Assembly (NCBI RefSeq): GCF_015751785.1
Contig: NZ_JADOTY010000001.1
Location: 3,162,001 to 3,226,000 of the forward strand
DNA from: Micromonospora vinacea
GTDB lineage: Bacteria > Actinomycetota > Actinomycetes > Mycobacteriales > Micromonosporaceae
Length of the DNA: 64,000 bases
Direction of reading: 5' to 3'
The notes beneath the pieces are model-generated. The model ran no database searches. It was not told the DNA's origin and worked only from the letters and a program-made list of their open reading frames with translations. The translations under genes were made by a program, and so were the position numbers. The first letter of the stretch is position 1; every line of letters begins with the position of its first letter. Positions 16,756 through 25,043 of the stretch are shown piece by piece.

Positions 16756-18039
16756 TTAGCGCCGATGATGGCTACTCGGGAGGTCTGTCCAATTGGTGCG
16801 ATTTTCCGCACTGAGCCTTGACCGCACCGGCAACACCGCCAGCAGCAGCAGGCTGAGCAGCACGTAGGTGTTCTGTACGACGAAGTCCACCGGGTCGTGC
16901 GTGCGGACCGGTCCCGCGCCCCAGGCCTGGAACGTCACCACGCCGTAGATGGTCACGGCGGTGATGCCCAGCGCGAGCCCGGCCAGCCACCGACGCCGGC
17001 GTACCTCGTCCGGGCGGTCGGCGCTCAACGCCGCGTCGGCGAGCAACACCACAGCTGGCACGAACCAGTAGATGTGATGGGTCCAGGTGATCGGGCTCGC
17101 CAGGGCGCCCACCAACCCGGTCAACGTCAGCCCCGTCAACGGGTCACCGGCCCGCGCCGCGCGGGCGGCCCGCCACAGCCCGTAGACGGCGACCACGGCG
17201 ACCACCAGCAGCCAGAGCAGCCGGTCCGGCTTCGCCGGCTCGGTGAACCGGCTGAGCAGGCCGAACAGCGACTGGTTGCCGACGATGTCGGTGCGTCCGA
17301 CCCGCTCGGTGGTCCACAGCTCGTGCGTCCAGAACCGCCACGAGTCGCGCGGGGCGATCGCCGCCGCGAGCAGGGTCGCCGCCGCCGCCGTCGCGCTCGC
17401 CACCGCGGCGGCCCGCCACCGCCGGGTGGCCAGCAGGTACACGATGAAGATGCCGGGAAAGAGCTTGAGCGCCGTCGCCAGCCCCACGCCCACCCCGGCC
17501 CAGCGTCGCGCCTGCGGCACCGCGAACAGCAGATCGGCCAGGATCAGCACGACCAGCAGCATGTTGATCTGGCCGAAGGTGATCGTCTCGCGGATGCTCT
17601 CCACCGCCAGCACCAGCAGAACGGCGGCGATCAGGGTGAACGTCCGGGGCAGGTCGTGTCGGGCGATCACCGGCGCCACCAGCCACCGGGTGGTCAGCAC
17701 CACTGCCAACACGGTGAGCGCCGTGAAGATCGCCACGGTGGCGCCGAGCCGCAGCAGACCGAACGGCCACAGCAGCAGCGCGCTGAATGGTGGGTAGGTG
17801 AAGTACAGCTCGCCCTGCACCCGGTCGGGTTGGACGTAGTCGTAGAGCGGGTGGCCGACGCGCCACCAGTCCATCGCGGACATGTAGATCTTGAGGTCGA
17901 AGAAGTTGTGCACGAGGCCGGGCAGGTAGAGCGCTGGCAGCACAGCGCCGAGGGCCACCACCGCGACCAGGCGACGGACCGTACGGCCGCCGGGATCGTC
18001 TTCGGTGACGGCGGGCGGTGCGACGGGTTCTGCTGGCAC
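16756..18039 (-). CDS. GT87 family mannosyltransferase-like membrane protein
   Basis: 427 residues, GTG start, about ten membrane helices. GT-C family 87 features are present: an acidic motif after the first helix (FFDLKIYMSAMDWWRVGHPLYDY), TYPPFSALLL, GQINMLLVVL, ALKLFPGIFIVYLL and SPITWTHHIYW. Such enzymes use polyprenyl-phosphate mannose to extend phosphatidylinositol mannosides, lipomannan or related glycans on the outer face of the membrane (PimE is the best-known relative). The exact acceptor cannot be assigned. Confidence 0.87.
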   Translation of the reverse strand: MPAEPVAPPAVTEDDPGGRTVRRLVAVVALGAVLPALYLPGLVHNFFDLKIYMSAMDWWRVGHPLYDYVQPDRVQGELYFTYPPFSALLLWPFGLLRLGATVAIFTALTVLAVVLTTRWLVAPVIARHDLPRTFTLIAAVLLVLAVESIRETITFGQINMLLVVLILADLLFAVPQARRWAGVGVGLATALKLFPGIFIVYLLATRRWRAAAVASATAAAATLLAAAIAPRDSWRFWTHELWTTERVGRTDIVGNQSLFGLLSRFTEPAKPDRLLWLLVVAVVAVYGLWRAARAARAGDPLTGLTLTGLVGALASPITWTHHIYWFVPAVVLLADAALSADRPDEVRRRRWLAGLALGITAVTIYGVVTFQAWGAGPVRTHDPVDFVVQNTYVLLSLLLLAVLPVRSRLSAENRTNWTDLPSSHHRR

Positions 18040-18111
18040 CCCGAAACCCTAGCGGGCCGGTCCCCCGAGAGCGCGCAGCCGCAGGGCGTGGGCTGCGCGT
18101 AGGCTGTCCCG

Positions 18112-18702
18112 GTGGCTGATCTCCTCGTCTGGATCGACTGTGAGATGACTGGGTTGGACCTCGGCAGGGACAAACTGATCGAGGTTGCGGCACTGGTCAC
18201 CGATCCCGACCTCAACGTGCTGGGTGATGGTGTCGACGTGGTCATCCACGCCGACGAGGCGGCACTGGAGGGGATGCCGGAGATCGTGCAGACCATGCAC
18301 GCCAAGTCCGGTCTCACCGAGGAGGTCCGTCGTTCGGCGGTCACCCTCGCCGAGGCCGAAGACCTGGTCCTGGAGTACGTCCGCACCTTCGTCAAGGATC
18401 CGCGTACGGCACCGCTCTGCGGCAACTCGATCGCCACCGACCGGGGCTTCATCGCCCGGGACATGCCCCGCCTCGACGCGCACCTGCACTACCGGATGAT
18501 CGACGTGTCGTCGATCAAGGAACTCTGCCGCCGCTGGTACCCCCGGGTGTACTTCGGCCAGCCGCAGAAGGGTCTCGCGCACCGGGCGCTGGCCGACATC
18601 CGGGAGAGCATCCGGGAGTTGGAGTACTACCGGCGCACTGTCTTCGTTCCGCTGCCCGGCCCGGATGTCGAGACCGCCAAGGCCATCGCCGCCGAACTCT
18701 GA
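18112..18702 (+). CDS. orn: Oligoribonuclease
   Basis: 196 residues, GTG start. It is a DEDDh 3'-5' exonuclease: [10 protein letters not shown] carries Asp9 and Glu11, [17 protein letters not shown] holds the second acidic residue, and [11 protein letters not shown] gives the His and final Asp. It degrades two- to five-nucleotide RNAs including pGpG, finishing RNA turnover and c-di-GMP breakdown. Length is normal. tRNA-His follows. Confidence 0.97.
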   Translation: MADLLVWIDCEMTGLDLGRDKLIEVAALVTDPDLNVLGDGVDVVIHADEAALEGMPEIVQTMHAKSGLTEEVRRSAVTLAEAEDLVLEYVRTFVKDPRTAPLCGNSIATDRGFIARDMPRLDAHLHYRMIDVSSIKELCRRWYPRVYFGQPQKGLAHRALADIRESIRELEYYRRTVFVPLPGPDVETAKAIAAEL

Positions 18703-18814
18703 CCGCGGCAGCTCGTCCCGGGGGAGCAGGGAACCCGCTGGACGAGGCGCGCCACGGTGTGGCTATTATTGGTCCGCACCCCGCCCGGAGCGATCGACCG
18801 GGCGACGGCGGCAT

Positions 18815-18888
18815 GGTGGCTGTAGCTCAGTTGGCAGAGCACCGGGTTGTGGTCCCGGTTGTCGTGGGTTCAATTCCCATCAGTCACC
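18815..18888 (+). tRNA. tRNA-His (GUG anticodon)
   Basis: Starts with the extra G-1 characteristic of tRNA-His, then GTGGCTG pairing with CAGTCAC. The anticodon stem CCGGG/CCCGG encloses TTGTGGT (anticodon GTG); the T-arm is GTGGGTTCAATTCCCAT. The 3' CCA is not fully encoded (the sequence reads CAG after C73). Confidence 0.95.
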
Positions 18889-18900
18889 CAGTTGGTTTCA

Positions 18901-18936
18901 CGACTCAGGCCCCCTCCTCGGAGGGGGCCTGAGTCG
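18901..18936 (+). terminator. Terminator of tRNA-His
   Basis: A perfect 16-bp stem starting CGACTCAGGCCCCCTC with a 4-nt loop lies 12 bp after tRNA-His. Confidence 0.88.
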
Positions 18937-18965
18937 TTGTCGGGGGCGAGACAGGGGCGCATACG

Positions 18966-18995
18966 CGAGAGCCCCCTCCGAAGAGGGGGCTCTCG
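18966..18995 (-). terminator. Terminator of the first L,D-transpeptidase gene
   Basis: A perfect 13-bp stem (CGAGAGCCCCCTC / GAGGGGGCTCTCG) with a CGAA loop lies just past the minus-strand stop at 19005. Confidence 0.85.
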
Positions 18996-19004
18996 TCGGG
19001 TGAC

Positions 19005-20297
19005 TCAGGCGGTCGGCGTGGGGGACGGGGTGACCGTCCCGTCCGGGGTCGGGGTGGTGGCGTCCGGGTCGGCCGGAGGCTCGTACGGAAGGGCGCTGCC
19101 CTTGACGTACTCGTCCCAGCTCATGTTCCAGTCGGTCCAGCCGTTGCCGTTCTGCAGCTTGCGCTCAGTGCCCTTGACCGTGATCGGGTCGCCGATCTGC
19201 GTGTTCTTGAAGAGCCAGTCGCCGTTGGCCATCGACACGTTCACGCAACCGTGCGACACGTTCACGCTGCCCTGCTGGCCCTCGGACCAGGGTGCCGCGT
19301 GGATGAACTCGCCGCCCCAGGTGAGGCGCTGCGCGAAGTCGATTTTGGTGCGGTAGCCCTCCTCCGGGCCCAGCTCCTCGAACGTGTCGAAGACCGTCTT
19401 GCGCAGCTTCTCGATCACGACCATGGTGCCGCTGGACGACGGGGTGCTCTTCTTGCCCAGGCTGACCGGGATGGTCTTGATCACGGAGCCGTTGCGGGTC
19501 ACCGTCATCCGCTTGGTCTTGTTGTCGACAGTCATGACCACCGCAGCGCCGATCTTGACGTCCACCGAGAGGTCGGCGCGGCCGTACCAACCCGCACCCA
19601 TCGGCAGGCCACCCGCCTGCACCCGGTAGGAGACCTTGCTGTTGGGCTTCCAGAACTCCTTCGGCCGGTACCGGATCTCGGTGGGGCTGACCCAGTGCCA
19701 GATGCCCTCCTGCGCCGGGGTCGAGGTGACTGTCATCCGGCGCTGCACGTCGTCGCGGTAGTCCTCCGGGATGTTCCGGCTGAACTTCACGATCAGCGGC
19801 ATGCCCACCCCGACCACCTGGTTGTCGCCGAGGAAGCTGCTCACCCGAACCTGGTTGCCGGGCTTGGCCATTGTGGTGAAGGTGCTGGTCGCGGTGGCGG
19901 GAAGCCCGTCGTCGCCCTTGGCGGTCACGGTGGCCGTGTAGCTCGTGCCGTACGCCAGCGCGCCGGCCGGCAGCCACGACTTGCCGTCCTTGGCGAGGGC
20001 GCCCTCGACCGCCTTGCCGGCGGCGTCCTTCAGCTCGACAGCGGTCTCCACGGCGTCCTTCGTGGTGAAGGTGATGCCGGTGGACGCCGGCACGTCCTTG
20101 GCGTCGGCCGCCGGCTCACTGATCGTCGCGGCGGCCTTCGGTGCCGGGTTCTCGCCGCCGCCGTGCCACGAGGACGGCTTACCGCCGTCGCCGTCGGTGC
20201 AGGCCGAGGTGAAGGCCAGCGCCACGGCGAGGAGCCCCGCCGCGAACACGCGGCGTCGCCCGCCGGGCCTGATCAGCTGGTCCTGGCTAGCTCGCAT
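19005..20297 (-). CDS. L,D-transpeptidase lipoprotein with Ig-like domains
   Basis: 430 residues from the ATG at 20297, chosen because GAGGGAA precedes it and a basic n-region (RRR) plus hydrophobic core then lead to a lipobox-like FTSAC; the longer open frame upstream has no such signal. Two Ig-like domains (about 60-270; GITFTTKDAVETAVELKD, YTATVTAKGDDG) precede the YkuD catalytic domain, whose SHGCVNVSM motif carries His349 and Cys351. The C-terminal tail WTDWNMSWDEYVKGSALPY is typical of mycobacterial-type Ldts. It forms 3-3 cross-links in peptidoglycan. A paralogue lies just upstream. Confidence 0.93.
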   Translation of the reverse strand: MRASQDQLIRPGGRRRVFAAGLLAVALAFTSACTDGDGGKPSSWHGGGENPAPKAAATISEPAADAKDVPASTGITFTTKDAVETAVELKDAAGKAVEGALAKDGKSWLPAGALAYGTSYTATVTAKGDDGLPATATSTFTTMAKPGNQVRVSSFLGDNQVVGVGMPLIVKFSRNIPEDYRDDVQRRMTVTSTPAQEGIWHWVSPTEIRYRPKEFWKPNSKVSYRVQAGGLPMGAGWYGRADLSVDVKIGAAVVMTVDNKTKRMTVTRNGSVIKTIPVSLGKKSTPSSSGTMVVIEKLRKTVFDTFEELGPEEGYRTKIDFAQRLTWGGEFIHAAPWSEGQQGSVNVSHGCVNVSMANGDWLFKNTQIGDPITVKGTERKLQNGNGWTDWNMSWDEYVKGSALPYEPPADPDATTPTPDGTVTPSPTPTA

Positions 20298-20545
20298 GAA
20301 TTCCCTCACAGTCGTGGTCGCTGCCCCATCGTCTCCTACTGACGCGCCAGAGCCGGCCCCGGTTGCCGAGGGTGAACCGAAACACGTCATCAATAGTGCC
20401 CGAATTCTGCTACTATCCGGCGTTTCGTGAGCCTGGTTCATGCCCGTACCGGGAGTGCGGGGGTCGCCGCGCCGCATTGAGCGGCGGGAGTGCAAGGGTA
20501 CGCCGACCCGGCCAACGGCCGGGCCGGCGCAACGAGGCCGACGGC

Positions 20546-21808
20546 TCAGACGGCCGGGCCGGCCCCACCACCGGGCACCGGCAACGCGCTGCCCTTGATG
20601 AACTCCGACCAGCTCAGGCTCCACGCCGTCCAACCGTTGCCGGCGGTGATCCTGCGCTCGGTGCCCTTGATCGTGATCGGGTCACCGATCCGGGTCTTGC
20701 TGAACAGCCACTTGGCGTTCGCCATCGACACGTTCACACAGCCGTGCGAGACGTTCTGCCGCCCCTGCACGTGCTCCGACCAGGGCGCCGCGTGGATGTA
20801 CTCGCCGCCCCAGGTGAGCCGCTGGGCGAACTGGATGTCGGTCACGTAGCGGTTGGCCGGGTCCGGGTCGTCGCGGGTGTCGAAGACAGTGGCTTCCTTC
20901 TTCTCCATCACGACCATCGTGCCGCTCGACGACGGCGTGCTCTTCTTGCCCAGGCTCACCGGAATGGTGCGTACCGGCGCGCCGTTCTCGTACACGGTCA
21001 TCTTCTTGTTGGCGTTGTCGACCTTCATCTCGAACGCCCGGCCGATCTTGGCGGTGGCCTTGCGGTCGACGTCGCCGTACTTGCCGTTGCTCAGCGGCAC
21101 ACCCGCCAGGGCGATCCGCACGGTGATGGTGGTGCCCGGCTTCCAGTACTCCGGGGCCCGGTAGTAGGCCTGCGTGCCGTTGCTGACCCAGTGCCACGCG
21201 CCCGGCTGCGGCGGGTCGGTGCGGACGAACATCCGCTTCTGCACCGCCGCCCGGTCCTTCTTCGGGATGCCCGGGTGGAACTCGGTGACCACCGGCATGG
21301 CCACGCCGTAACTCTTGTCGTCGAAGAGGTACAGGCCCGACCCGATCGTCGACTTCGGCTTGGCCATCGTGGTGAAGCTGCTGGTGCCCTGGCTGCTCGT
21401 GCCGTCCGACGCGCTCGCCGTCACAGTGGCCGTGTAGCGGGTGCCCCACTTCAGGGGAGCGGACGGCACCCAGGACGAACCATCGGTACGCAGCTTGCCC
21501 TCGACCGAGCCGCCGCCGTCCGCCGTCAGGGTGACAGCTGACACCTTCCCGCCGCCCGGGAGCTTCGCGCTGATCTCCGTGCTCACCGGCCGGTTCTTCG
21601 TGCCGTTCGCCGGGCTCAGCGTGAGCGCCGGCCCGCTCGGCGTGCTCGGCGTCGAAGGTGCGGCCGAGCCGGGTGTGGCGCTCGCGTCCGAGGACGTTCC
21701 GCCAACGAATTCCGGCTTCTTGTCGTCGCCGCCGCATCCGGTCAGTGCCAGCGACGCCACCAGAGTCAGGGCGCCCACCACCGCCCCGGCTCGCGTGAAC
21801 CGTGCCAT
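20546..21808 (-). CDS. L,D-transpeptidase lipoprotein with Ig-like domains (paralogue)
   Basis: 420 residues from the ATG at 21808, which follows GAGGTGG; an upstream in-frame start would add 11 residues before the signal peptide. The lipobox is LALTGC with mature Cys near 22, then a Ser/Ala/Pro linker, Ig-like domains (LSPANGTKNRPVSTEISAKL, YTATVTASASDGTSS) and the YkuD domain with SHGCVNVSM (His355, Cys357). It shares the whole architecture and the tail GWTAWSLSWSEFIKGSALP with the next gene, so the pair arose by tandem duplication. Confidence 0.93.
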   Translation of the reverse strand: MARFTRAGAVVGALTLVASLALTGCGGDDKKPEFVGGTSSDASATPGSAAPSTPSTPSGPALTLSPANGTKNRPVSTEISAKLPGGGKVSAVTLTADGGGSVEGKLRTDGSSWVPSAPLKWGTRYTATVTASASDGTSSQGTSSFTTMAKPKSTIGSGLYLFDDKSYGVAMPVVTEFHPGIPKKDRAAVQKRMFVRTDPPQPGAWHWVSNGTQAYYRAPEYWKPGTTITVRIALAGVPLSNGKYGDVDRKATAKIGRAFEMKVDNANKKMTVYENGAPVRTIPVSLGKKSTPSSSGTMVVMEKKEATVFDTRDDPDPANRYVTDIQFAQRLTWGGEYIHAAPWSEHVQGRQNVSHGCVNVSMANAKWLFSKTRIGDPITIKGTERRITAGNGWTAWSLSWSEFIKGSALPVPGGGAGPAV

Positions 21809-21994
21809 GCCCACCTCTGTTCTCGCGTACCTGGCGGACATCGTGCCGCATCACCACCGCAACCCACGCCCCGATCTTGGTGACGGTGGTCGGTTTGGGG
21901 CTTTTGCCGGCAAAGCTCGACCGAAGGGGGGACCCGGGTAACCGAATTGGAGCCCACGTTCCAGGGGTGCTAATGTTCTCTCCGTTGCCGACGA

Positions 21995-22070
21995 GCGCCG
22001 CTAGCTCAACTGGCAGAGCAGCGGACTCTTAATCCGCGGGTTCGGGGTTCGAGTCCCTGGCGGCGCACCA
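21995..22070 (+). tRNA. tRNA-Lys (CUU anticodon), attachment site of the island
   Basis: Acceptor GCGCCGC/GCGGCGC, anticodon stem GCGGA/TCCGC around CTCTTAA (anticodon CTT), T-arm CGGGGTTCGAGTCCCTG, and an encoded CCA. Its last 45 bp (22026-22070) recur exactly at 26711-26755. Confidence 0.96.
22026..22070 (+). repeat. Attachment-site copy inside tRNA-Lys (attL)
   Basis: The 45 bp from the anticodon loop to the CCA end are identical to 26711-26755 in the same orientation. This is the classic footprint of integration into the 3' half of a tRNA gene, the incoming element restoring the tRNA end. Confidence 0.9.
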
Positions 22071-22078
22071 ACGATCAA

Positions 22079-22118
22079 GGTCCTGACCTAGTGGTTCACA
22101 CTGGGTCAGGGCCTTTTT
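22079..22118 (+). terminator. Terminator after tRNA-Lys (island side)
   Basis: GGTCCTGACCTAGTG pairs with CACTGGGTCAGGGCC (two wobble pairs), followed by TTTTT, one of the few hairpins here with a U-run. It lies on the island side of attL, so it was probably imported with the island. Confidence 0.8.
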
Positions 22119-22249
22119 CGTGTACACCGGTGGTGGGCGGTCGCTCGGTCCGGGGTCAGCGGTGTAGTGCTGGAGTCAGCAGCGTCGTGCTGCCCTGCTA
22201 GCCCTACGCTGGCGGCATGAGGAAACCCAGCGCGGACCGGACCTGGTAG

Positions 22250-22930
22250 GTGCTGATGAACCGACATGCAGCGGCACCTGCCGAGGCGATCCCTGACACG
22301 ATCCGGGCGGACGTGGAGACGCTGTGGCGATACCACGACATGCGCCACGAGTTGCGCCCGTGCGACGTGGGGATCGGGTTGGGCAGTCACGATCTCGGTG
22401 TGGCCGTCATCGCGACGCGCTTGTTTCATGAGGGCCTGTTCCCAAGGATCGTGTTCACCGGCGCGAACGCCCCAACGACCGTTGAGCGGTTCCCGCGCGG
22501 AGAAGCAGTCCACTACCGCGAGTACGCCGTTGAGCAGGGCGTACCCGCGAAAGCGATTCTCGTGGAGCCGCATGCCACGAACACCGCCCAGAACCTGGAG
22601 TACTCGCGTCAGCTCCTGACCGAACACCGGATCCCGGTGAAGTCGGTGCTGATCATGTCGCGGCCCTACCAACAGCGTCGGGCCTACGCCACCTGCAGGC
22701 TGATGTGGCCGGAGGTCGATGTGGTGTGCGCGTCGAACCCACTCGAACTGGACGACTACGTGAGCAGCATCGGCGATCCGCGGCGGGTGGTGGACATGCT
22801 GGTAGGCGACACGCAGCGGATCGAGGTGTACGCGGAGCGCGGGTTCGCGATCCCGCAGGAAATTCCGGACGAGGTGCGGACGGCGTTCGAGCGCCTGGTC
22901 GCGGCTGGCTACACGAGCCGGCTAATTTGA
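22250..22930 (+). CDS. YdcF family (DUF218) protein
   Basis: 226 residues; GTG at 22250 or the ATG two codons later. DUF218 features are visible: CDVGIGLGSHDLGVA, PRIVFTGANAP, ILVEPHATNTAQNLEYS (the conserved Glu and Asn-Thr block) and SVLIMSRPYQQRRA. No membrane anchor is present, unlike SanA/ElyC, so it resembles cytoplasmic YdcF, which binds a nucleotide-like ligand in a Rossmann fold. It is the first gene in the island and converges on the regulator gene. Cellular role unknown. Confidence 0.83.
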   Translation: MLMNRHAAAPAEAIPDTIRADVETLWRYHDMRHELRPCDVGIGLGSHDLGVAVIATRLFHEGLFPRIVFTGANAPTTVERFPRGEAVHYREYAVEQGVPAKAILVEPHATNTAQNLEYSRQLLTEHRIPVKSVLIMSRPYQQRRAYATCRLMWPEVDVVCASNPLELDDYVSSIGDPRRVVDMLVGDTQRIEVYAERGFAIPQEIPDEVRTAFERLVAAGYTSRLI

Positions 22931-22936
22931 GCCCAG

Positions 22937-24163
22937 CTACCAGCGCGGTCCTCCCGACCGGACGCCCATCCGGTCGCTGAGTTCGACGGCCAGTCGAGGT
23001 GGCCGAGGGCGGGTGAGGATGTCGCGGACGAGGTCGCGGGAGAGCTGGTGGTAGCGCACCTGGTCAGGGCCGATGACCTCGGCCTCCAGGAGCGCCGCGA
23101 GCGCGTCGTCGATGCGGTTCCACCGGGCGAGGGCCCGGGCGGTTTCGATGGCATGCCGAACCTGCCGCTCGACGGGCACGGTGCTGGTGTCGAGTGTGGC
23201 GCCGATAGCGATGGCGCGTTGCACATCGCCGAGTTCCATCGCCACGGTCGTCTTGTGGATCGACACGTTGGTCGGCCCGAAAGCGGTCCAGACGTGGTTG
23301 CCATCGGCGCCGAGCCGCTGTGCGGCGGCATCGGCCTCGGCGATGTGGGTGTCGGCGGAGGCGCGGTCGTCGTCTCGGGCGGCGGCCAGCGCGCAGACGA
23401 GGTGCAGGCTGCCGTAGACCGACAGCAGCTGCGGAGTGGGTTTGGTGAGCCGTGGTTCCAGGAACTGCGCCGCCGTGGCTGCGAGGCCACGAGCCTGCGC
23501 ATATTCGCCGATGGACGCCAGCGAGTGCGCGGCGGAGCGGCTGAGCGAGCCGATGACGACGTGGTCGTGGCTGGCGTTGGCGGCCGCCAGCCCACGGCTG
23601 GCGGCGGTCCACGCGAGGTCACCTTCGCCGAGCTTGGTGAGGAACAACGCAGCGAGCTGGTGGGCGTAGGCGGTCATCGCGTGCGCTCGCTGGCCATCGT
23701 CTCCGTCGTACGCCTCAGTGGCGGTGAGGCAGTCATGGATGAGGTAGGGCAGCCGGCGGGCAAGGGTGCCGTATCGCGAGTGCTGGTAGGCGGACCAGAT
23801 CTCGGCGACGTCGTTCTCGATCTCGCGCAGGGCGGGCGCTTCGACGTCCCCCGTGCTGGCCAGCGTCGGCGCGAGGTGACGATAGTCGTGAAGCGCGGCC
23901 CGCAAGGCCGGGATGGTCTCGCGCCCTGAGTCGTCCGACCACTCGAACAGGCTCGGTGCACCGATCAGGTCGCCGAGGGACACATCGAGGGCTTTGGCGA
24001 TCGCGCGTATGACTGACAGCCGGTCGAGGTCGGCCCGGTTCGTCTCGACCTTGCGTAACCACTCCTGGGTCTTGCCGACCAGACCGGCTAGCACCTCCTG
24101 GGAGAGGCCTCGTCGACGCCGGTAGAAGGCGACGCGCTGGCCGATGGTCATGTCTTCCGTCAT
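22937..24163 (-). CDS. XRE-family transcriptional regulator with helical repeat domain
   Basis: 408 residues from the ATG at 24163 (an ATG at 24172 is possible). The N-terminal HTH covers about 6-60 (GQRVAFYRRRRGLSQEVLAGL, TQEWLRKVETNR, LSVIRAIAKALDVSLGDLI). The remaining 340 residues are alpha-helical TPR-like repeats (LSRSAAHSLASIGEYAQARG, AMELGDVQRAIAIGATLD), a layout common in actinomycete regulators that sense a peptide or small ligand. It is divergent from the small-protein operon with inverted GTACGGA repeats between them, so it probably controls that operon and itself. Confidence 0.88.
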   Translation of the reverse strand: MTEDMTIGQRVAFYRRRRGLSQEVLAGLVGKTQEWLRKVETNRADLDRLSVIRAIAKALDVSLGDLIGAPSLFEWSDDSGRETIPALRAALHDYRHLAPTLASTGDVEAPALREIENDVAEIWSAYQHSRYGTLARRLPYLIHDCLTATEAYDGDDGQRAHAMTAYAHQLAALFLTKLGEGDLAWTAASRGLAAANASHDHVVIGSLSRSAAHSLASIGEYAQARGLAATAAQFLEPRLTKPTPQLLSVYGSLHLVCALAAARDDDRASADTHIAEADAAAQRLGADGNHVWTAFGPTNVSIHKTTVAMELGDVQRAIAIGATLDTSTVPVERQVRHAIETARALARWNRIDDALAALLEAEVIGPDQVRYHQLSRDLVRDILTRPRPPRLAVELSDRMGVRSGGPRW

Positions 24164-24207
24164 CCCTCGCACACCATCACCCTGCCCGCTGAAGGCCGCC
24201 GGACCCG

Positions 24208-24233
24208 GTACGGATTTTCCCGGTCCTCCGTAC
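24208..24233. promoter_or_regulatory. Inverted repeat between the XRE regulator and the small-protein operon
   Basis: GTACGGA (24208-24214) and TCCGTAC (24227-24233) form a perfect 7-bp inverted repeat with a 12-bp spacer in the divergent intergenic region. A second partly overlapping symmetry, GGTCC-N7-GGACC, covers the right arm. The position fits an operator for the adjacent XRE regulator; no binding evidence exists. Confidence 0.45.
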
Positions 24234-24316
24234 GGACCGCCCCTACGTTCAGTTCACCCCAGATCACCGGCGCGTGTCGATGCCGGTGTCGGGGATGACC
24301 TAACAGGGAGCTGCAA

Positions 24317-24538
24317 ATGGAGGGATCGATGGGCGGTGCACCACACCACGGCTTGGGCCGCTGGCTCGGCCCGTCCTGGAACGAACTGTCTCGGCGTTCT
24401 CCCCGCCTGCGTACCGCCATGAGGGCTGCGTGGGTGGGTGATCGGCGGCCTGCTCCCAGCCGCCGTGATGCGGCGGCGGGCTCGCCATTCCCTCGGCGAG
24501 CCCGCCGCTCATCGTTCCTGGTGGGGGTGGAGGCATGA
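24317..24538 (+). CDS. Small hypothetical protein, first gene of the island operon
   Basis: 73 residues from an ATG preceded by AGGGAG. Arg/Ser/Pro-rich with an early GLGRWLGPSWNELSRR segment; no family recognised. The stop overlaps the next start (ATGA), as in each following junction of this operon. A strong 14-bp hairpin lies within its 3' part, so the frame may act as a leader peptide for attenuation rather than encode a stable protein. Confidence 0.42.
   Translation: MEGSMGGAPHHGLGRWLGPSWNELSRRSPRLRTAMRAAWVGDRRPAPSRRDAAAGSPFPRRARRSSFLVGVEA
24473..24508 (+). promoter_or_regulatory. Strong hairpin inside the first small ORF (possible attenuator)
   Basis: GCGGCGGGCTCGCC (24473-24486) pairs perfectly with GGCGAGCCCGCCGC (24495-24508) across an 8-nt loop, 27 bp before the ATG of the second small gene. 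It resembles the GC-rich terminators elsewhere in the window but lies inside a translated frame upstream of the operon body, so transcription read-through could be regulated here. Confidence 0.5.
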
Positions 24539-24699
24539 CGGTGTACGTCTCGCGTAACGCGATAGCCAGCCAGTCCCGGCGCCCCGAGCCCAGGTGGACG
24601 TCCTCACAGGGTCAGGTGCGGCGCGCTGATCCTCCGCTGCTCACCTTCGTGTGGCGTCGGCTGTTCGAGCAGCAGGCCCGCGAGGGCGGTCGCCGGTGA
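24535..24699 (+). CDS. Small hypothetical protein (54 aa) in the island operon
   Basis: ATG at 24535 with GGTGGAGG as ribosome site; overlaps the previous stop and the next start (both 4 bp). The product begins MTVYVSRNAIASQSRRPEPR and ends FVWRRLFEQQAREGGRR, basic and without a signal peptide. No family recognised. The double overlap is the main support for it being translated. Its place ahead of a radical SAM/RiPP-core gene makes a leader-binding or precursor role possible, without direct evidence. Confidence 0.55.
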   Translation: MTVYVSRNAIASQSRRPEPRWTSSQGQVRRADPPLLTFVWRRLFEQQAREGGRR

Positions 24700-25043
24700 C
24701 CGGGCAGCAACGCCGTCTCGCGGCGAACCGGCTCGCGCCAGCCGAGGTGGAACATCTGCCGATGCGCCCGCTGTGGCTGTGCCGCCGGTGCGGGCAGCCA
24801 TGGCCCTGCGGCGCGGCGAAGCTCGCGCTCCTCGCCGAGTACCGGGAAGAGCCGGTGAGCCTGTTCCTCTACCTGGCCGGCTGCCTGCACGATGCGATCG
24901 ACGACCTGCATCGGCTCAACCCGAGCGTCACGGGCAGCGCCGCCGACATGTTCGACCGGTTCCTCGGCTGGCCCGCACGCCACACCCACGCCTACCGCGT
25001 CAGTACCACCACGGCCGCCAGCATCGAAGAGGCCTCCTCGTGA
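24696..25043 (+). CDS. Conserved hypothetical protein with CxxC-xxx-WPC motif
   Basis: 115 residues, GTG start overlapping the 54-aa gene. The central block RPLWLCRRCGQPWPCGAAKLALLAEY resembles a family I recall from many actinomycete islands with small peptide operons; Cys-X2-Cys plus a third Cys could bind a metal. LFLYLAGCLHDAIDDLHRLNP and MFDRFLGWPARH follow. Function unknown. The stop overlaps the next GTG (GTGA at 25040), so it is translationally coupled to the chimera gene. Confidence 0.65.
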   Translation: MTGQQRRLAANRLAPAEVEHLPMRPLWLCRRCGQPWPCGAAKLALLAEYREEPVSLFLYLAGCLHDAIDDLHRLNPSVTGSAADMFDRFLGWPARHTHAYRVSTTTAASIEEASS

